A stretch of DNA of 64,000 bases, taken from assembly GCF_000715075.1 (NCBI RefSeq), contig NC_134102.1, positions 51,159,348 through 51,223,347 of the forward strand, read 5' to 3'. The translations under genes and the position numbers were made by a program. This stretch comes from Nicotiana tabacum (taxonomy: Eukaryota; Streptophyta; Magnoliopsida; Solanales; Solanaceae). A model generated the notes under the pieces. It was given only the letters and a program-made list of their open reading frames with translations, had not been told where the DNA came from and ran no database searches. Below, in pieces: positions 43,431-55,000 of the stretch. Position 1 is the stretch's first letter, and each line of letters starts with the position of its first letter.

Positions 43431-43940
43431 GCTTGTAGAGTTTATCTCGGCATGACCTTCCTCGATCACAGATCTCGAGAGTTGAACGACAGTCCCCGAG
43501 CTAATCTCATCTTCCTCGACCGATGACCCCAAATTTGCAAGTGCATCAGCCTCACTATTTTGTTCTCGAGGTACATGCTGTAAGGTCCATTCTTTGAAAC
43601 GGTGCAAAGTTACCTGTAGTTTGTCCAAATACCTTTGCATTCTAACCTCTCGGACTTCGAAGGTTTTGTTTACTTGATTTACCACCAGCAAAGAGTCACA
43701 CTTGGCTTCAATGACTTCTGCTCCCAATCTTTTAGCTAGCTCGAGACCTACAATCATGGCCTCATACTCGGCCTCGTTGTTAGTCAACCTAGTAGTTTTG
43801 ATAGATTGCCTAATAGTGTTACCCGTGGGCGGCTTTAAAACGATGCCTAGCCCGGACCCCTTCATGTTCGTAGCCTCGTCCGTGAAAAGGGTCCATACCC
43901 CCGATGATGTACCCGATTTCAATAAGAGTTATTTTTCAAC
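43422..43940 (-). pseudogene. Element C archaeal-type RNase H
   Basis: An open frame of about 166 residues: VWTLFTDEATN, NNEAEYEAMIVGLELAKRL, EAKCDSLLVVNQVN, LQHVPREQNSEADALANLGSS. All acidic catalytic positions are present, which makes it the best-preserved aRH of the window. It is followed by the linker into the integrase finger. Confidence 0.88.
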
Positions 43941-44383
43941 TTCGGGTACGAGGGTTGGCATGAAATTGGCCACGAAGCCCGCTAAAATGTGAGACTTGAT
44001 GGCCATCCAGGGTTGATATTCGATATCGTACCCACTGAGTTCGATGGCCCATTTGGCCAATCGGCCTGATAGTTCGGGCTTGTATAAGATATTACGAAGT
44101 GGGTAAGTGATTAATACCCAGGGTCCAGGCTTAGCCGATGCGTCGTTATATCCAGTGGGATCCCTGTTATATCTAAATGGGACTAAGAAGAATAATCTAT
44201 GTTATCGGTAAGAAATTGAATAAGCCTTTTCCTGAGTTCGGGGGTTAATCCCGTTCCCAGGTATACCTTTCGTTCGGGCAAATGCTCGATTAGTATGAAT
44301 TGCTCCAATTCTTCAATCGTTGATTGGGTAACGTCGGAATCATCGAGGACCACGAAGGATCCTTTGATCATCATCTTCGTCAA
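43940..44383 (-). pseudogene. Element C RT region with core deleted
   Basis: The frame at 44383-44183 carries the pre-RT spacer (RKVYLGTGLTPELRKRLIQFL), the counterpart of A's 17760-17690. At about 44130-44150 it jumps directly to the end of the RT-linked RNase H (GRLAKW-type sequence). All RT blocks from the template-binding motifs through YIDDM and most of RNase H are missing, about 1.5 kb compared with A. No foreign sequence is seen at the junction. Confidence 0.8.
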
Positions 44384-44450
44384 TCTTCTGATTTTCTAGT
44401 TGGGTTGAAGCTGACGTATGTGATTGCTATTTGGATTCTCGTTCCCCTTT

Positions 44451-44765
44451 TTAGTCCGACCCCTTTGTTGACGAAGGTGAGGATATCAGAATTGCTTCTT
44501 CGACAACAAATATTTCTCTTGCGGCCGGTTGTTCTCTGTACACTGTTTTGACCCCCTCCGATGTTGGGAATTTAAGAACCTGGTGGAGGGTCGAAGGTAC
44601 AACTCTCATATTGTGGATCCATGGCCTTCCAAAAAGGGCGTTGTACCTCATGTCGCCTTCGATTACGTGGAACTTCATTTCCTGGATGGTCCCGGCCACA
44701 TTTATTTGCAGAATTATCTCGCCTTTGGTAGTTTCACATGCCATGTTGAATCCGTTTAGAACCAT
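44451..44765 (-). pseudogene. Element C protease (partial frame)
   Basis: Downstream part of a Tat protease: GFNMACETTKGEIILQI and YNALFGRPWIHNMRVVPSTLHQVLKF, matching A's LGRPWLHEI block. The catalytic D-P-G-S motif lies further upstream (about 44840) in a different frame. A stop lies near 44795. Confidence 0.75.
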
Positions 44766-44993
44766 GGTTGCGGGTACGACCTGGTCCTGTAGACCAAGCT
44801 ATTCTACAACCTTCGATCTAATAATGTTGGCCGAGCTACCTGGATCAATTAACACACGCTTAACTTTAGTTTTATTCATAAGTACGAATATTACCAGTGC
44901 ATTGTTGTGAGGCTGCATGATTCCTTCTGCATCTTCATCATTAAAGGACAAGGTCCCTATGGGTGCGTAATCCTAAGTTCGAGGTCACTTTTC

Positions 44994-46704
44994 TCATATA
45001 ACCGATGTCTTAATGCATTTAAGCACCGGCCCTTGAGGGTTATCGACGCCACCGATGATCATGTGAATGATGTGCTGCGGTTCTTCCTGTTCGTTTTGTT
45101 TACCGAAATCCCCGTTTTTGAAATGGTTTTTGGCCCTGTCGCTTAAATATTCTCGAAGGTGCCCTTTATTGAATAACCGGGCTACCTCCTCTATTAGTTG
45201 CCTGCAATATTCAGTTTTGTGGCCATGGGTGCCATGATATTCGCACATTTTATTGGGGTTCCTATGGGCAGGATCAATCTGCATTGGTCGAGGCCATTTA
45301 GTATCTTTGATGTGTCCGATAGCCGATATGATAGCAGATGCATCGATGCTGAAGTTATACTCTAATAACCGTGGTGCTTCCTTAGGTCCGGTAGGCCTAT
45401 CGAACCCATTTCTGTTCATCATCCCCTGAGACCCTTGACCTCGATCACTTCTTTTATTTCCTTGTCCGGGTTACATATCGATTCATTGATCCTGTGGTTT
45501 CCACTATATGGTCGGTATCGGTCCCTGATCGGACCTTGTTATCGATTGATGTCCCTTCTAGCAGCGGATTCAGAACCCAACTGATCATCTTCGACTCTAA
45601 TTTTCGGCTGGTACAGATTATGCACGTCGGCCCAAGTAATAGCTGGATACTCGATTAGGTTATGCTTCAACCACCGTGAAGCCGTCGAACTTCATTCGTT
45701 CAAACCTTGAGTGAAAGCCTGAACAGCCCAATCGTCTGTGACTGGTGGCAGATCCATTCGTTCCATTTGAAAACGAGATACGAACTCCCTTAGCATCTCG
45801 TTATCCTTTTATCTTACCTTGAACATGTCCGACTTCCTGGTCTCAATCTTTATGGCCCCGGCGTGCACTTTTACGAAGGAATCTACAAGCATAGCAAAAG
45901 AATAGATAGAATTAGATGGCAAATTATGGTACCATATCGTTGTTCCCTTGACAGGGTTTCACCAAATTTCTTCAATAATACGGATTTGATTTCATCGTCC
46001 TCTAGGTCATTCCCTTTAATGTCACATGTGTAAGAGGTGACATGTTCGTTGGGGTCGGTAGTTCCGTTATATTTAGGAATCTCGGGCATGCAGAATTTAT
46101 TTGGGATCGGTTTAGGAGCCACGCATGGGGGGAAAGGCTTTTGCACGAATATTTTGGAATCTAAGCCCTTCAATATCGGTGGTGCCCCCAGGATCTGATC
46201 AACTCTGGAGTTATATGTTTCCACTTTTTTGTCGTTTGCTTCGATCCTCCTTTCTCCTGATTCTATTCATTTGGTTAGTTCTTCGAACATCTTAGCAATT
46301 TCGGGATTAGTCCCCAACTCTGGCTCATTTGACTTTACTATAGCTGGTTCCGTTCTGTGAGCGATTTCTCGGGGTGGACTGGGCTCCGTCCTGCTCGGTA
46401 TCTGGGTTTGACTCTGCAACTGAGCTATTGCTGCCTGTTGAGCTTGCAACATTTCGAAAATCATACGCAAGCTGACGGCGTTTTCCTCGACGTTATGGGT
46501 ATCTCGACCTACGGATCGAGTGCCACCATGAATGCTATTTTCAGGTTCAGAATATAGGTTTGCCTCAATAGCCACATGCGAATTAATGTCTAGTGACACT
46601 TCGACTCGAGCTCCAACAACATCGACAAGCAGCCTTTTGGTCCTGGGCGTCAAGTTGTTGTTCTCACCTTGAAGACCAGCTTCGTTGTCGATAGGAAAGA
46701 CCAT
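44994..46704 (-). pseudogene. Element C gag
   Basis: N-terminal frame 46704-46267 (Gln/Ala-rich helix, QAAIAQLQSQ). Frame 46224-45883 holds VDQILGAPPILKG and FCMPEIPKYNGTTDPNEHV, parallel to A's capsid start. Frameshifts follow between 45880 and 45430. Zinc-binding CEYHGTHGHKTEYC and NKGHLREYLSDRAKNHF lie in 45422-44994. Same order as A. Confidence 0.82.
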
Positions 46705-46811
46705 TTAATTGATAGCTCGTTGTTGCTAATCCGAAATAAAAGACACTTCCGGAAACAAGCGTAATATGGCGTGTTTTGCGGATTCGTATCAAAAAACCAC
46801 TGTTATCCTTA

Positions 46812-46829
46812 GCCCCACGGTGGGCGCCG
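46812..46829 (-). promoter_or_regulatory. Element C primer-binding site (tRNA-Lys type)
   Basis: The plus strand reads GCCCCACGGTGGGCGCCG. It matches my recollection of the tRNA-Lys(CUU) 3' end except for the last base (A to G). Three bases (AAC) from the LTR. Confidence 0.78.
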
Positions 46830-46832
46830 AAC

Positions 46833-47549
46833 TGTTTACCCGAAAAATGGATAGAGTTGAATTTGTACATAGTTCTAAGGGTATGTGGTATAACTTGAAA
46901 TATCGAATATTGACTGTAAAGAGTGAAAAATAAGCAAAGTTGAAAAGATAATGATTTATGGATTAAGCAAGATGAATCAATCTATGAAGCTAAAAAAGGA
47001 CAATTCTTCAGTATGGGAGTGTATGATATCTGAGTTACAATGTATGCAAAACTTGATGCTTTATAGAAAATATAGCTATCCTTTTTATAGTGGGGGATCC
47101 TACTTTAGATATAATTAAAAATATATAGTGGGGAACCCATGATAAATCAGCTTTTCCCTAATTCCTACCGAGATTCTCTCCCTTAGTGCGGCTGCAACGG
47201 CTCTTGTCTATGAGCTCGATCTTGATCGGACTCAGTATTGGTCGGTTTCTAGTTTTAGAGCTCGATGCGGGTTTGAGCTTGATGCCGACTTGGGTTACGG
47301 TAATGACTTGGGCTCGGTATTAGTTGGCGTCTGGCCCTTAAGCTCGATTCCATCATATCTCATCATAGTTCGATTCGGACCCGAGCTCGATAATGACTTC
47401 GAGCTCGGTATTTGACCTGTCCCTGAAACTTAAAGCTCGTTTGTGCCTTCTTTGGATCCCATCTCGATATTATGAAGACTTTTTTCGGTCCATTATGTTC
47501 CCATCTCGATCAGACATTCGAAGGTCGAAATTAGTTTCGACCGTATACA
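46833..47549 (-). repeat. Element C 5' LTR
   Basis: Starts TGTTTACCCG, ends CCGTATACA. Minus-strand TATA box CTATAAAAAGG at 47080-47090 is the likely promoter of the element RNA. Confidence 0.9.
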
Positions 47550-48224
47550 CATTTCTTGTTGAAGTATTATTTAAAAGTTTGTGAAAGCTGGTAAGGTGAA
47601 GTAAGAGCTAAAAACTCCATTGAAGAAAGCTTTGAAGCCTAGCTCGAAAATTAGATTTTCGAAAATATAAACTATTTTTAGTGAGTATTATTAAGTTTTG
47701 TTGGGGATTCATTGGGGAGCATAAATCTCAAAGTTATAACAAATTTGGTGAAGATGCAAAGAAGTTGGATTGAAAATTTTGAGCAAAAAATGAAAAAGAT
47801 GGAAGGACATTTTTGGTTTTCCAAATTTTTGCATTATGTCTCTCTTTTTTTCCTGTGGGTATTGGGTCGGATTATGGGTAGGTTAATATGGATTCGGGTA
47901 GATTAAATTGGGGGTGGGTCTTTTAGTAAAGATCTGCCGCATAGCCCTCCGTTAAAAATAAGGACAAATCTGATTTATAGTATAACAGTAGGGGCCCAGA
48001 CAACAAGATAGTAAAACGGAGGGTAGATTTAAATAATTTTTGAAAGTAGAGAGATATATTTGATCCCTTTTCGTTCCTTTTATTGGGCATAATGACGCGT
48101 TGCTCGTTTCTTTTAGAGGAATTTTCATAAAGCATTATAGTTTAGAGTCTATTAATTATAGTTTACCTAATTACTATTCGTAGCTACTGTTCAGTTGTTA
48201 CCACCTTGTCTCACTTGTATTTAA
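47550..48224. other. Unassigned flank right of element C
   Basis: AT-rich with no recognised coding or repeat structure. It continues the sequence cut at 36549. Confidence 0.4.
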
Positions 48225-48450
48225 ACGCGCAACGAATACAACCCGCGTCAACTGTATTCGTTCGCGCAACAAATACAACCTGTATCAACTGTATTCGCTC
48301 GCGCAATTACAAGGGTGTATACAAATGATACAACTTGTATCTACTGTATATAGGGGTGTATACAAATGATACAACTTGTATATACTGTATATAGGGGTGT
48401 ATACAAAGGATACAACCGGTATCGACTGTATTCATTTGCGCAACAAATAC
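48225..48450. repeat. 41-bp minisatellite
   Basis: 'GGGTGTATACAAATGATACAACTTGTAT.TACTGTATATA' begins at about 48313, 48354 and 48395 (spacing 41). Diverged 'CGCGCAACAAATACAACC.GTATCAACTGTATTCG' units flank it on the left and right. Confidence 0.85.
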
Positions 48451-48488
48451 AACTAAGGCTAAATAAAGAAATATAAAAAAAATAAAAT

Positions 48489-48560
48489 ACTCTTGTTGAG
48501 AGTCGTACTCAAGACCTCAGCCAACTAAGAGGGTGCTCTAACCAACTGATCTACGAGAGC
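48489..48560 (-). pseudogene. tRNA-Thr(AGU) pseudogene
   Basis: On the minus strand GCTCTCGTAGATCAGTTGGTTAGAGCACCC is the 5' half of a plant tRNA-Thr, followed by loop TTAGTTG (anticodon AGT) and a T arm GTCTTGAGTACGACTCTCAAC. Acceptor arms GCTCTCG and CAAGAGT pair at six of seven positions counting one G-T. The anticodon stem no longer pairs and is a base short, and the A-box/T-loop have changes, so it is probably inactive. T-runs follow its 3' end. It could be the head of a tRNA-derived SINE, but no SINE body was recognised. Confidence 0.7.
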
Positions 48561-48562
48561 AT

Positions 48563-49224
48563 GTTGCTCTCTTGTTTCGTTCGAAACAATTAATCTCTTG
48601 TAGATTTGCTATAAAATTCAAATATAGCTATGAATGGTAAATTTGCTGGTAGTATAGCTAAAAATGATAAATATAATGTATATATTTGATGTATCGCATA
48701 ATTTTTTCTTTCTTTTATTGAGCATAATAATGCGAATCGGGCTTAGTATATTCACTATGTAGCGTCTGTCCAATCCAAATGGTCATGCCATTCCACCTTT
48801 GTAATGGTACTTACACATTCTTTTAATAACACATTCCTTGTTAGTTTCTTTCCGAAGTGGCCAGTAAAAAGAGCCTAATTGGTTAAAAGAAATTACTATA
48901 TGTATCTATCTATATTTATTATAAAAGACGAATGTTTCACGCTAAATGTTGAACGACAAATATATCATTCAAATATTGATCGAATTTTATGCCCCTCAAA
49001 ATATAAATTTTTCCTTTAGAAAAAAATCTATATTGGATAAAATTGAAATATTAATTTTGTTTTGAAAAATCATACTCTATGGCCATTCGGCCAAAATAAT
49101 GGCCTACTTTACATAAGCTACTCCTTTTAGACTTTATTAGCAATCTAAAACTAATAACAACTTATAGCCAAACCCCTAAAATTTAATTCTTTCTCCCTTG
49201 TTTCAGCCGCCTACTTCTCCTACT

Positions 49225-49228
<4 letters not shown>
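48563..49228. other. Unassigned AT-rich stretch
   Basis: No gene or repeat recognised. Confidence 0.4.

Positions 49229-49267
<39 letters not shown>
49229..49267. repeat. (CT)n microsatellite
   Basis: About 19 CT dinucleotides in a row, in a longer pyrimidine-rich stretch to about 49360. Confidence 0.95.
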
Positions 49268-49271
<4 letters not shown>

Positions 49272-50220
49272 TCTCCCTCTTCAACCTACCAGTGACTTCC
49301 ATCTTTTCCCTCTCTTTTTATCTTCTCCCTTTTTCACTCCTCCCTTTTGTTTTTCTTTTCTTCTTTTTCACTATAATGACACCAACACATAATTATTTTT
49401 TTAATAATTTCCTCCTCCTTCACTTAGATGAAAAAAAACATTCTTCTTTGTGTAATTTTCGGCCAAATTCTGGCGGTGTTCGCTTTCTGTCCACTTTGAG
49501 TATGGTATTGCATGACACCTTTTTGGATGAATTTTATGAGAAGATGAGAGATGGAGGAAATGAAATTGCCATCGTCGGAAAAAAACTTTTTTCCGGCCAT
49601 GTTGACTGTCCTCCATTACTGTCAATGCTCCTTTATTTATATATCATGTAATTCGTGTCTAATAATTGTATAATATATGTTTAATAACTATGTATACATT
49701 ATACACTGATGATACATTTATTATACACGTATTATACAAAATTGGACGTGAAAGATTACAATGGCTATGGTGAGTATTGACAATATTATATATAATGTGT
49801 ATAATTATGTAAGCACATTTGTATGAAAGGTGTATTTATACATAGAATGCATATACATTTTTATACAAATTCAATGTTCATATAATTTTATATATAAAGT
49901 ATATAATAGTATATAATGTATATATGCAGTGCACATAGAATTTATAATTGTATATAAAGTAAATAATTAATATATCTTTCGTATATAAATTGTATAATTT
50001 TTCTCTCACAAATACTCTCAGCGTTTCTTTCCTTTTCCCTTTTAAATCTTATTTCTTTAGGTTTAATAGTCTATTTATATAATATATAAAATCCGTATAT
50101 ACATCGCCTTTTGTATTTTTCTTCTTCTCATTCCTACTTTACTTTTTTTTTTTTTGTGATAATTGTTTTGTATAAATTATCATTCTTTTTATTTTCTTTC
50201 TCTTTTAGTCCTTAATTGTT
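49268..50220. other. Unassigned stretch, AT-rich from 49640
   Basis: A 119-codon open frame (49292-49651) starts in pyrimidine-rich sequence and matches nothing I recognise. From 49640 to 50110 the DNA is TA-rich with many 'TATA.A.GTATATA' words and no coding signal. Confidence 0.4.
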
Positions 50221-50227
50221 CAGATTT

Positions 50228-50430
50228 GGAGGTGGAATTGAGGGTGGATGACCCTGGTCCAAGGGCGGGTGGGTCTGATTTTTGATGATCTGTCTTTTTT
50301 GGGGTATGGGTAGGATGATACAGTGACGATTGTGCGGTGGTAGCAGGGTTGATGGTGGAATTTTGGTATGATGACTAGTCCAGGGATGGGTATGTTTGAT
50401 TTTTTATAATCTATTTTAGGGGTATGGCTA
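50228..50430. repeat. Diverged two-copy tandem repeat (~120 bp)
   Basis: 'GGTGGAATT...GG.ATGA..CTGGTCCA.GG.GGGT..GT.TGATTTTT.AT.ATCT.T' occurs at about 50230 and 50352. The following GGTGG-rich segment (to about 50510) is low complexity. Confidence 0.6.
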
Positions 50431-50519
50431 GGGCGATGTGATGGCAGCGGTACGGTGGAGGTCGCGATGGTGCGGCGGTGGTGACAGTGCTATAACGGCG
50501 GGGTAATGGTAGAGCTTTT

Positions 50520-51177
50520 TTGTGTAGTCTGACAAATGGTGAAAGAGGAAGGTGGATAGGATGGGGTCGGCAGAATTTGGGCTGACCATTCTAATATGTT
50601 TTAGGCTACTAAATGTATTTGAAATCTTATTTCTACCAAATGATATAAGTTTCCAGCGAAGTGCTACAAATGAATTTTCCTCAAATTTTTCCTAATATGA
50701 ATTTGCTTGGACTTCTACTATTAAGCAAATTTCATCTTTTCAGATATGTTCTAATTATTCTTGAAGTTCGAAAAGATACCAATTCAACGCGGAGAATACA
50801 TTGATCACTTTTATACTCTTCAATAATTTAATTAGTTAATAAGGCCCTTTATATTAACCATATCGAAATAGGAGTCCATATTCAAAAGAAGACTTTTAAG
50901 GTTGGACTAAATTACTATATAAAATATTGCTTCTTTGGCACTTAAAGTTACAAACAAATACGTATTAGACAAACATGAAATAAAGCATGAAAAGGCAAGA
51001 TAAATAAGAAGTTGGATTAGGATGTTTAGGAGGTCAGACAAGACTTCGCGCTTTTGTGGATGAGTTCTATGTTCCTTGGTTCATGTCTATCTTTATGTTG
51101 CCAAGCTTGAATTATTATCTTGGCGTGGATTATTTGAATTCTTTTTATGGGTATAATATATTGCAATCAGTTAATAC
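50520..51177. other. Unassigned stretch
   Basis: No recognised features; left flank of element G. The 5-mer before G is AATAC; the other side of G is not recoverable. Confidence 0.4.
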
Positions 51178-52094
51178 TGTCACGACCCAAAACCCCTCCA
51201 AAGATTGTAATGAAAACTAACCTCTAAGATTAGGTAAGCCAATCACACATTGATACAAAATATCGAAATGAGATATATGTAGACATATAAAATTTATTAA
51301 GTTTAATCCATATAAAATTTGGATTGAATCTTAGTTTTATTTGGGTTAAATAATTAATTTGGACTTTACATTAAATTAGTTCATTTTATTATTTTCAAGC
51401 CCAATGTCATTTCATCTTAAGGCCCAGACTCATGCCATGTGTCAAGCGACATGGTATATCCAGTCAAACTCAAAGCCAACGAGATGACGCCACGTGTGAA
51501 ATGATGTGGCAATCCCAGTCTAAAACAATGACCAATCAAGAGTTGCCAAGTGTCTAAAATGATATGTCTTGGTACACCATTCTCAATGTACATCTCTCGC
51601 GTAGTTGTGATAATTTCTTGACCATGTATCTTGTTGTTAGGCCTCGAGCATGATAGTTGCTTCTCTTGTGCAAGTGTTGGTTGAAGGTCCCATATGTGAG
51701 AAGTCGTCGCTCTTGAGAAAACACTTCAATCACCATGGAAGCCGCAATTGATGAACTTCAAGACTATCAACAAATCAAGTGCAACAATTGGTGAAAGGGT
51801 CGCTTCGCATGACAATCTACTACAATAATTCTTTCTTTCTCGTAGAGATTTTGCATGCTCAAAACTTCAACATATCCGCATCTTGTATGATATCTTAGTC
51901 TGATATTCGGACCCTCTGAACTCCTTTGCGAGTCTGTAAAAGAAATAAATGAAGAGATAAGATTTGTGAAGCATGATAGCTAAAGTTACTACATGCAAGA
52001 TTGTAGAGTCAATTTTAAGAAAATAACAACATTCGTAGGATAACTCAGAGAGCATAGGGATGGAAAGCGAGCTCAATGGATGACAAGATCATAT

Positions 52095-55000
52095 TTAGAA
52101 AACTACCGTGGTCCATCTGTAAGACGTTCTGCCCCTAACATTTTATATGTTGTAGATTTGGATGTCTAGTGTCACACCCCGAACTCGGGGAACGCGACCG
52201 ACGCTCAACCGAGTAAATCCGGTCAAGCAAGCCTGTTAGATACTTTCTACCCAAACTCACTTATGAATACAGAAAATACATATTTTCGTTAATTATACGA
52301 TAAGGAGATCATATATACAATACCAATTCATTACCATTAGTTACTTCATTTTAAAGTCTCAAATTACAATACATTTTTCATGGTCTGAAGTGGAACAAGT
52401 AATTCAAACACAACATAACATTGTTTGACTTCTCCGGCACCAATATACAACCCACACTATATCTACGGAGCCTCTAATAGATACAGAAGAGTACTATGAT
52501 AGTGCCGATAATAAAGCCTCAGCTATACCTCAAACACAATACACAAGGAACAAAAGATACATGACCCCGAAATGAAGTGGGGCTCACCAAGTCAGCTGGG
52601 AAGATGATGTACCGCTATCACTGATCAATGTCTCCTGCTGTAGAACCACATGCATCCATTGAAGATACAGCGCCCCTGGTAAAAGGGATGTTAGTACATA
52701 TGAAATAGTATTAGTATGAATGACAAAATACCCTCTCAATAGAATGATAGATAATACAAGCAAGAACAATCATAATATCAGTGGAAGCCACAAACAACAT
52801 CAAACCTCAAATTAGGATTAAGATAGTGTTCAAATTAATTTTCATATCTTAAGTTGGGAGATTTTTAGTACCAATATGCCACCATTCACAATACCAATAT
52901 TCACAATGCCAATACTACCGTACTTTTAGCATGGAGTCCGATCACAACCCGATCGGCTAGGCCGTCTCATTCGAGACATCAACCACAATCATAATTTCTA
53001 GCACAATCACCATCATGTGTGCGGCATGGCGTCCGATCACGACCCGATCGGCTAGGCCGTCTCATTCGAGACATCATCCTTTTAAACCAATCATCTCGTT
53101 TCATACTTCTTTTGTATTCTTTTCATTTCATTGGCACTAGTGGCCACAATTATAAAATCATTCTTGGCACGTCAGATGTATTTAGTATTTCATGCTCGCC
53201 TTTTCCACTTTCAAATATCATCACCATCATCAATAATAAGGCATTTTAATTCAAGGTTTTTAGTACACATGTGAGCAATTAAGAGTTTTAGGCACATAGA
53301 AGTTTTTCACAAAATTTGGCATAATAGCCTTCGTTTAAACTTGGCTTGAAGTCGAAATATTTTTAATGCACAACCCATACTTTGAACACATTATCAAATG
53401 ATAACATAACATGATAAATGCATTTGGGATACATATTAAAAATATATCTTTCAACACAAGCTTATTCGAAATAGTATAATGAACCACTCGGGACTTACAC
53501 AAATTACATGAATACCGTGTGATTCAATTCTAAGAGAGGAGTTTAGCCAACATACCTTACTTCGAGCCTTTTAATTTACTACAATATTCCGAAAATCTTA
53601 GCTACTTCGATCTATTTAGAGATATAGCAAAATTGAACACAAATTAGGAAGGAGTTCATAGTTTCAGCTCACTTGAGCATTTTATCAAACACTAGGTGTG
53701 AAAATTACACTACAAGGTTCATCCACAAGATTTTCTTCACTCCACAATTAATTCAACACCAAAATCACCCAAGATTGTTCAACAACTTCCCCACAATCCC
53801 TACTAGCCCATGCATATGATAAATAACAATTCTCATATCCGAAAATCATACTCCCAAATTATCCATCTCATACCCAAACTCGAAATTGAAGACTAGAGTT
53901 TGAATCTTACCTCTTAGATGAAGATATTATGAATGACTTTCTTGGTTCTTGAAGATTGTGACAAGAATGAATGATTAGAATGTTAAGTTTCCTCTTTCTC
54001 TCTCTAAAATACTCTTACCTCTCTCTAAAATCATCAGATGGATGACCCAAAATAAGCCCCAAAGGCTATTTATCAAAATGGGGTCGGATAAAATTTCCAA
54101 AACTTAAACTTGCCAAAACTGGGTCTGCGATCGCAGAACGTACCACAGAACCATTATGCGGCCCGCATATCGGTCGCATAGTTGACGCTCCAAAATTGGG
54201 GTCGTCTGGTTGGGTCTGCGGTGATTATGCGACCTGCAGATCTATTCTGCGGTCGTATAATGCACCGCATAACTGGTCTGCGATCGCATAGTGTACCACA
54301 GACCTTCCTCCAATCTTTCCCCGCCTCTGATTCACTCTGCGACCATTATGCGGTCCGTAGAGTGATTCTGCGGCCGCATAATGGGCCGCATAAATGTCTT
54401 TTTCTGCTGAAAGTTTTCCTTTACTCCCGAGCGCATTGTTCAAACTTTTCGGCACTACGAAACCTTAATTTCCTTTGTGAAAATTTTACGGGACCTTACA
54501 TCTAGTTTCCAAAAACACAAACCGTTTGCAATTTTGAGGCTCCTAGCTCAAGATACGATTTTTTTCGCCGGAACTACACAAATCTGAAAGTTTACTGCAG
54601 CTAGGTCGATTTTAAGAATTTTCTGTTTCCAGCTCGAAAGGAGGTCTGCCGTGAAATTCATATATGTTACAGCTCTATGAGTTTACTTTCTAACAGCATA
54701 AAGGGATTGCGATTTCTACACCTGTAGCTCGAGATATGTATTTCTCGATGAGAGTTCACAAAGCTGAAAAGCAGCAAGGCAAATATTAGGAGCGACTTCA
54801 AAATAATATTGCGGCCAACTAAAAGGAGTTCTGCCACGATATTTTCAGGTGCTGCAGATCTCGAACTTGTCTTTCTGATGGCATATGCGTCTCGCTATTT
54901 GGACATTCCTAGCTTAAAATATGTACTTTTTAATGACAACATGCAGTGCTGTGAAGTCGAAATGACAGACATGTGCACAACTTCAAGAGTTTATTCTAAC

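Larger units (their letters stand above)
36550..47549 (-). mobile_element. Tat element C: RT-deleted, with antisense aORF and tandem array
   Basis: LTRs 36550-37289 and 46833-47549, both TGTTTACCCG...CCGTATACA. In element order (right to left): LTR, tRNA-Lys primer site, gag, protease, start of RT, a deletion, aRH, integrase, 3' region with a 1.2-kb tandem array, antisense aORF, polypurine tract and LTR. The LTRs differ by few substitutions and a ~23-bp gap near 46895, so it is younger than A. Flanking 5-mers (TGTTT and CATTT) are only a partial match, so the TSD is doubtful. With RT missing, it is non-autonomous. Confidence 0.88.

Noticed and set aside
36545..47554. Clean TSD for element C
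   Set aside because: The flanking 5-mers TGTTT and CATTT agree at only the last three bases, so I do not claim one.
49198..49392. Open frame with (SL)n
   Set aside because: Direct product of the (CT)n microsatellite.
49292..49651. 119-codon open frame as a host gene
   Set aside because: No recognisable domain, start in low-complexity DNA, no supporting splice or promoter signals; left as unassigned.
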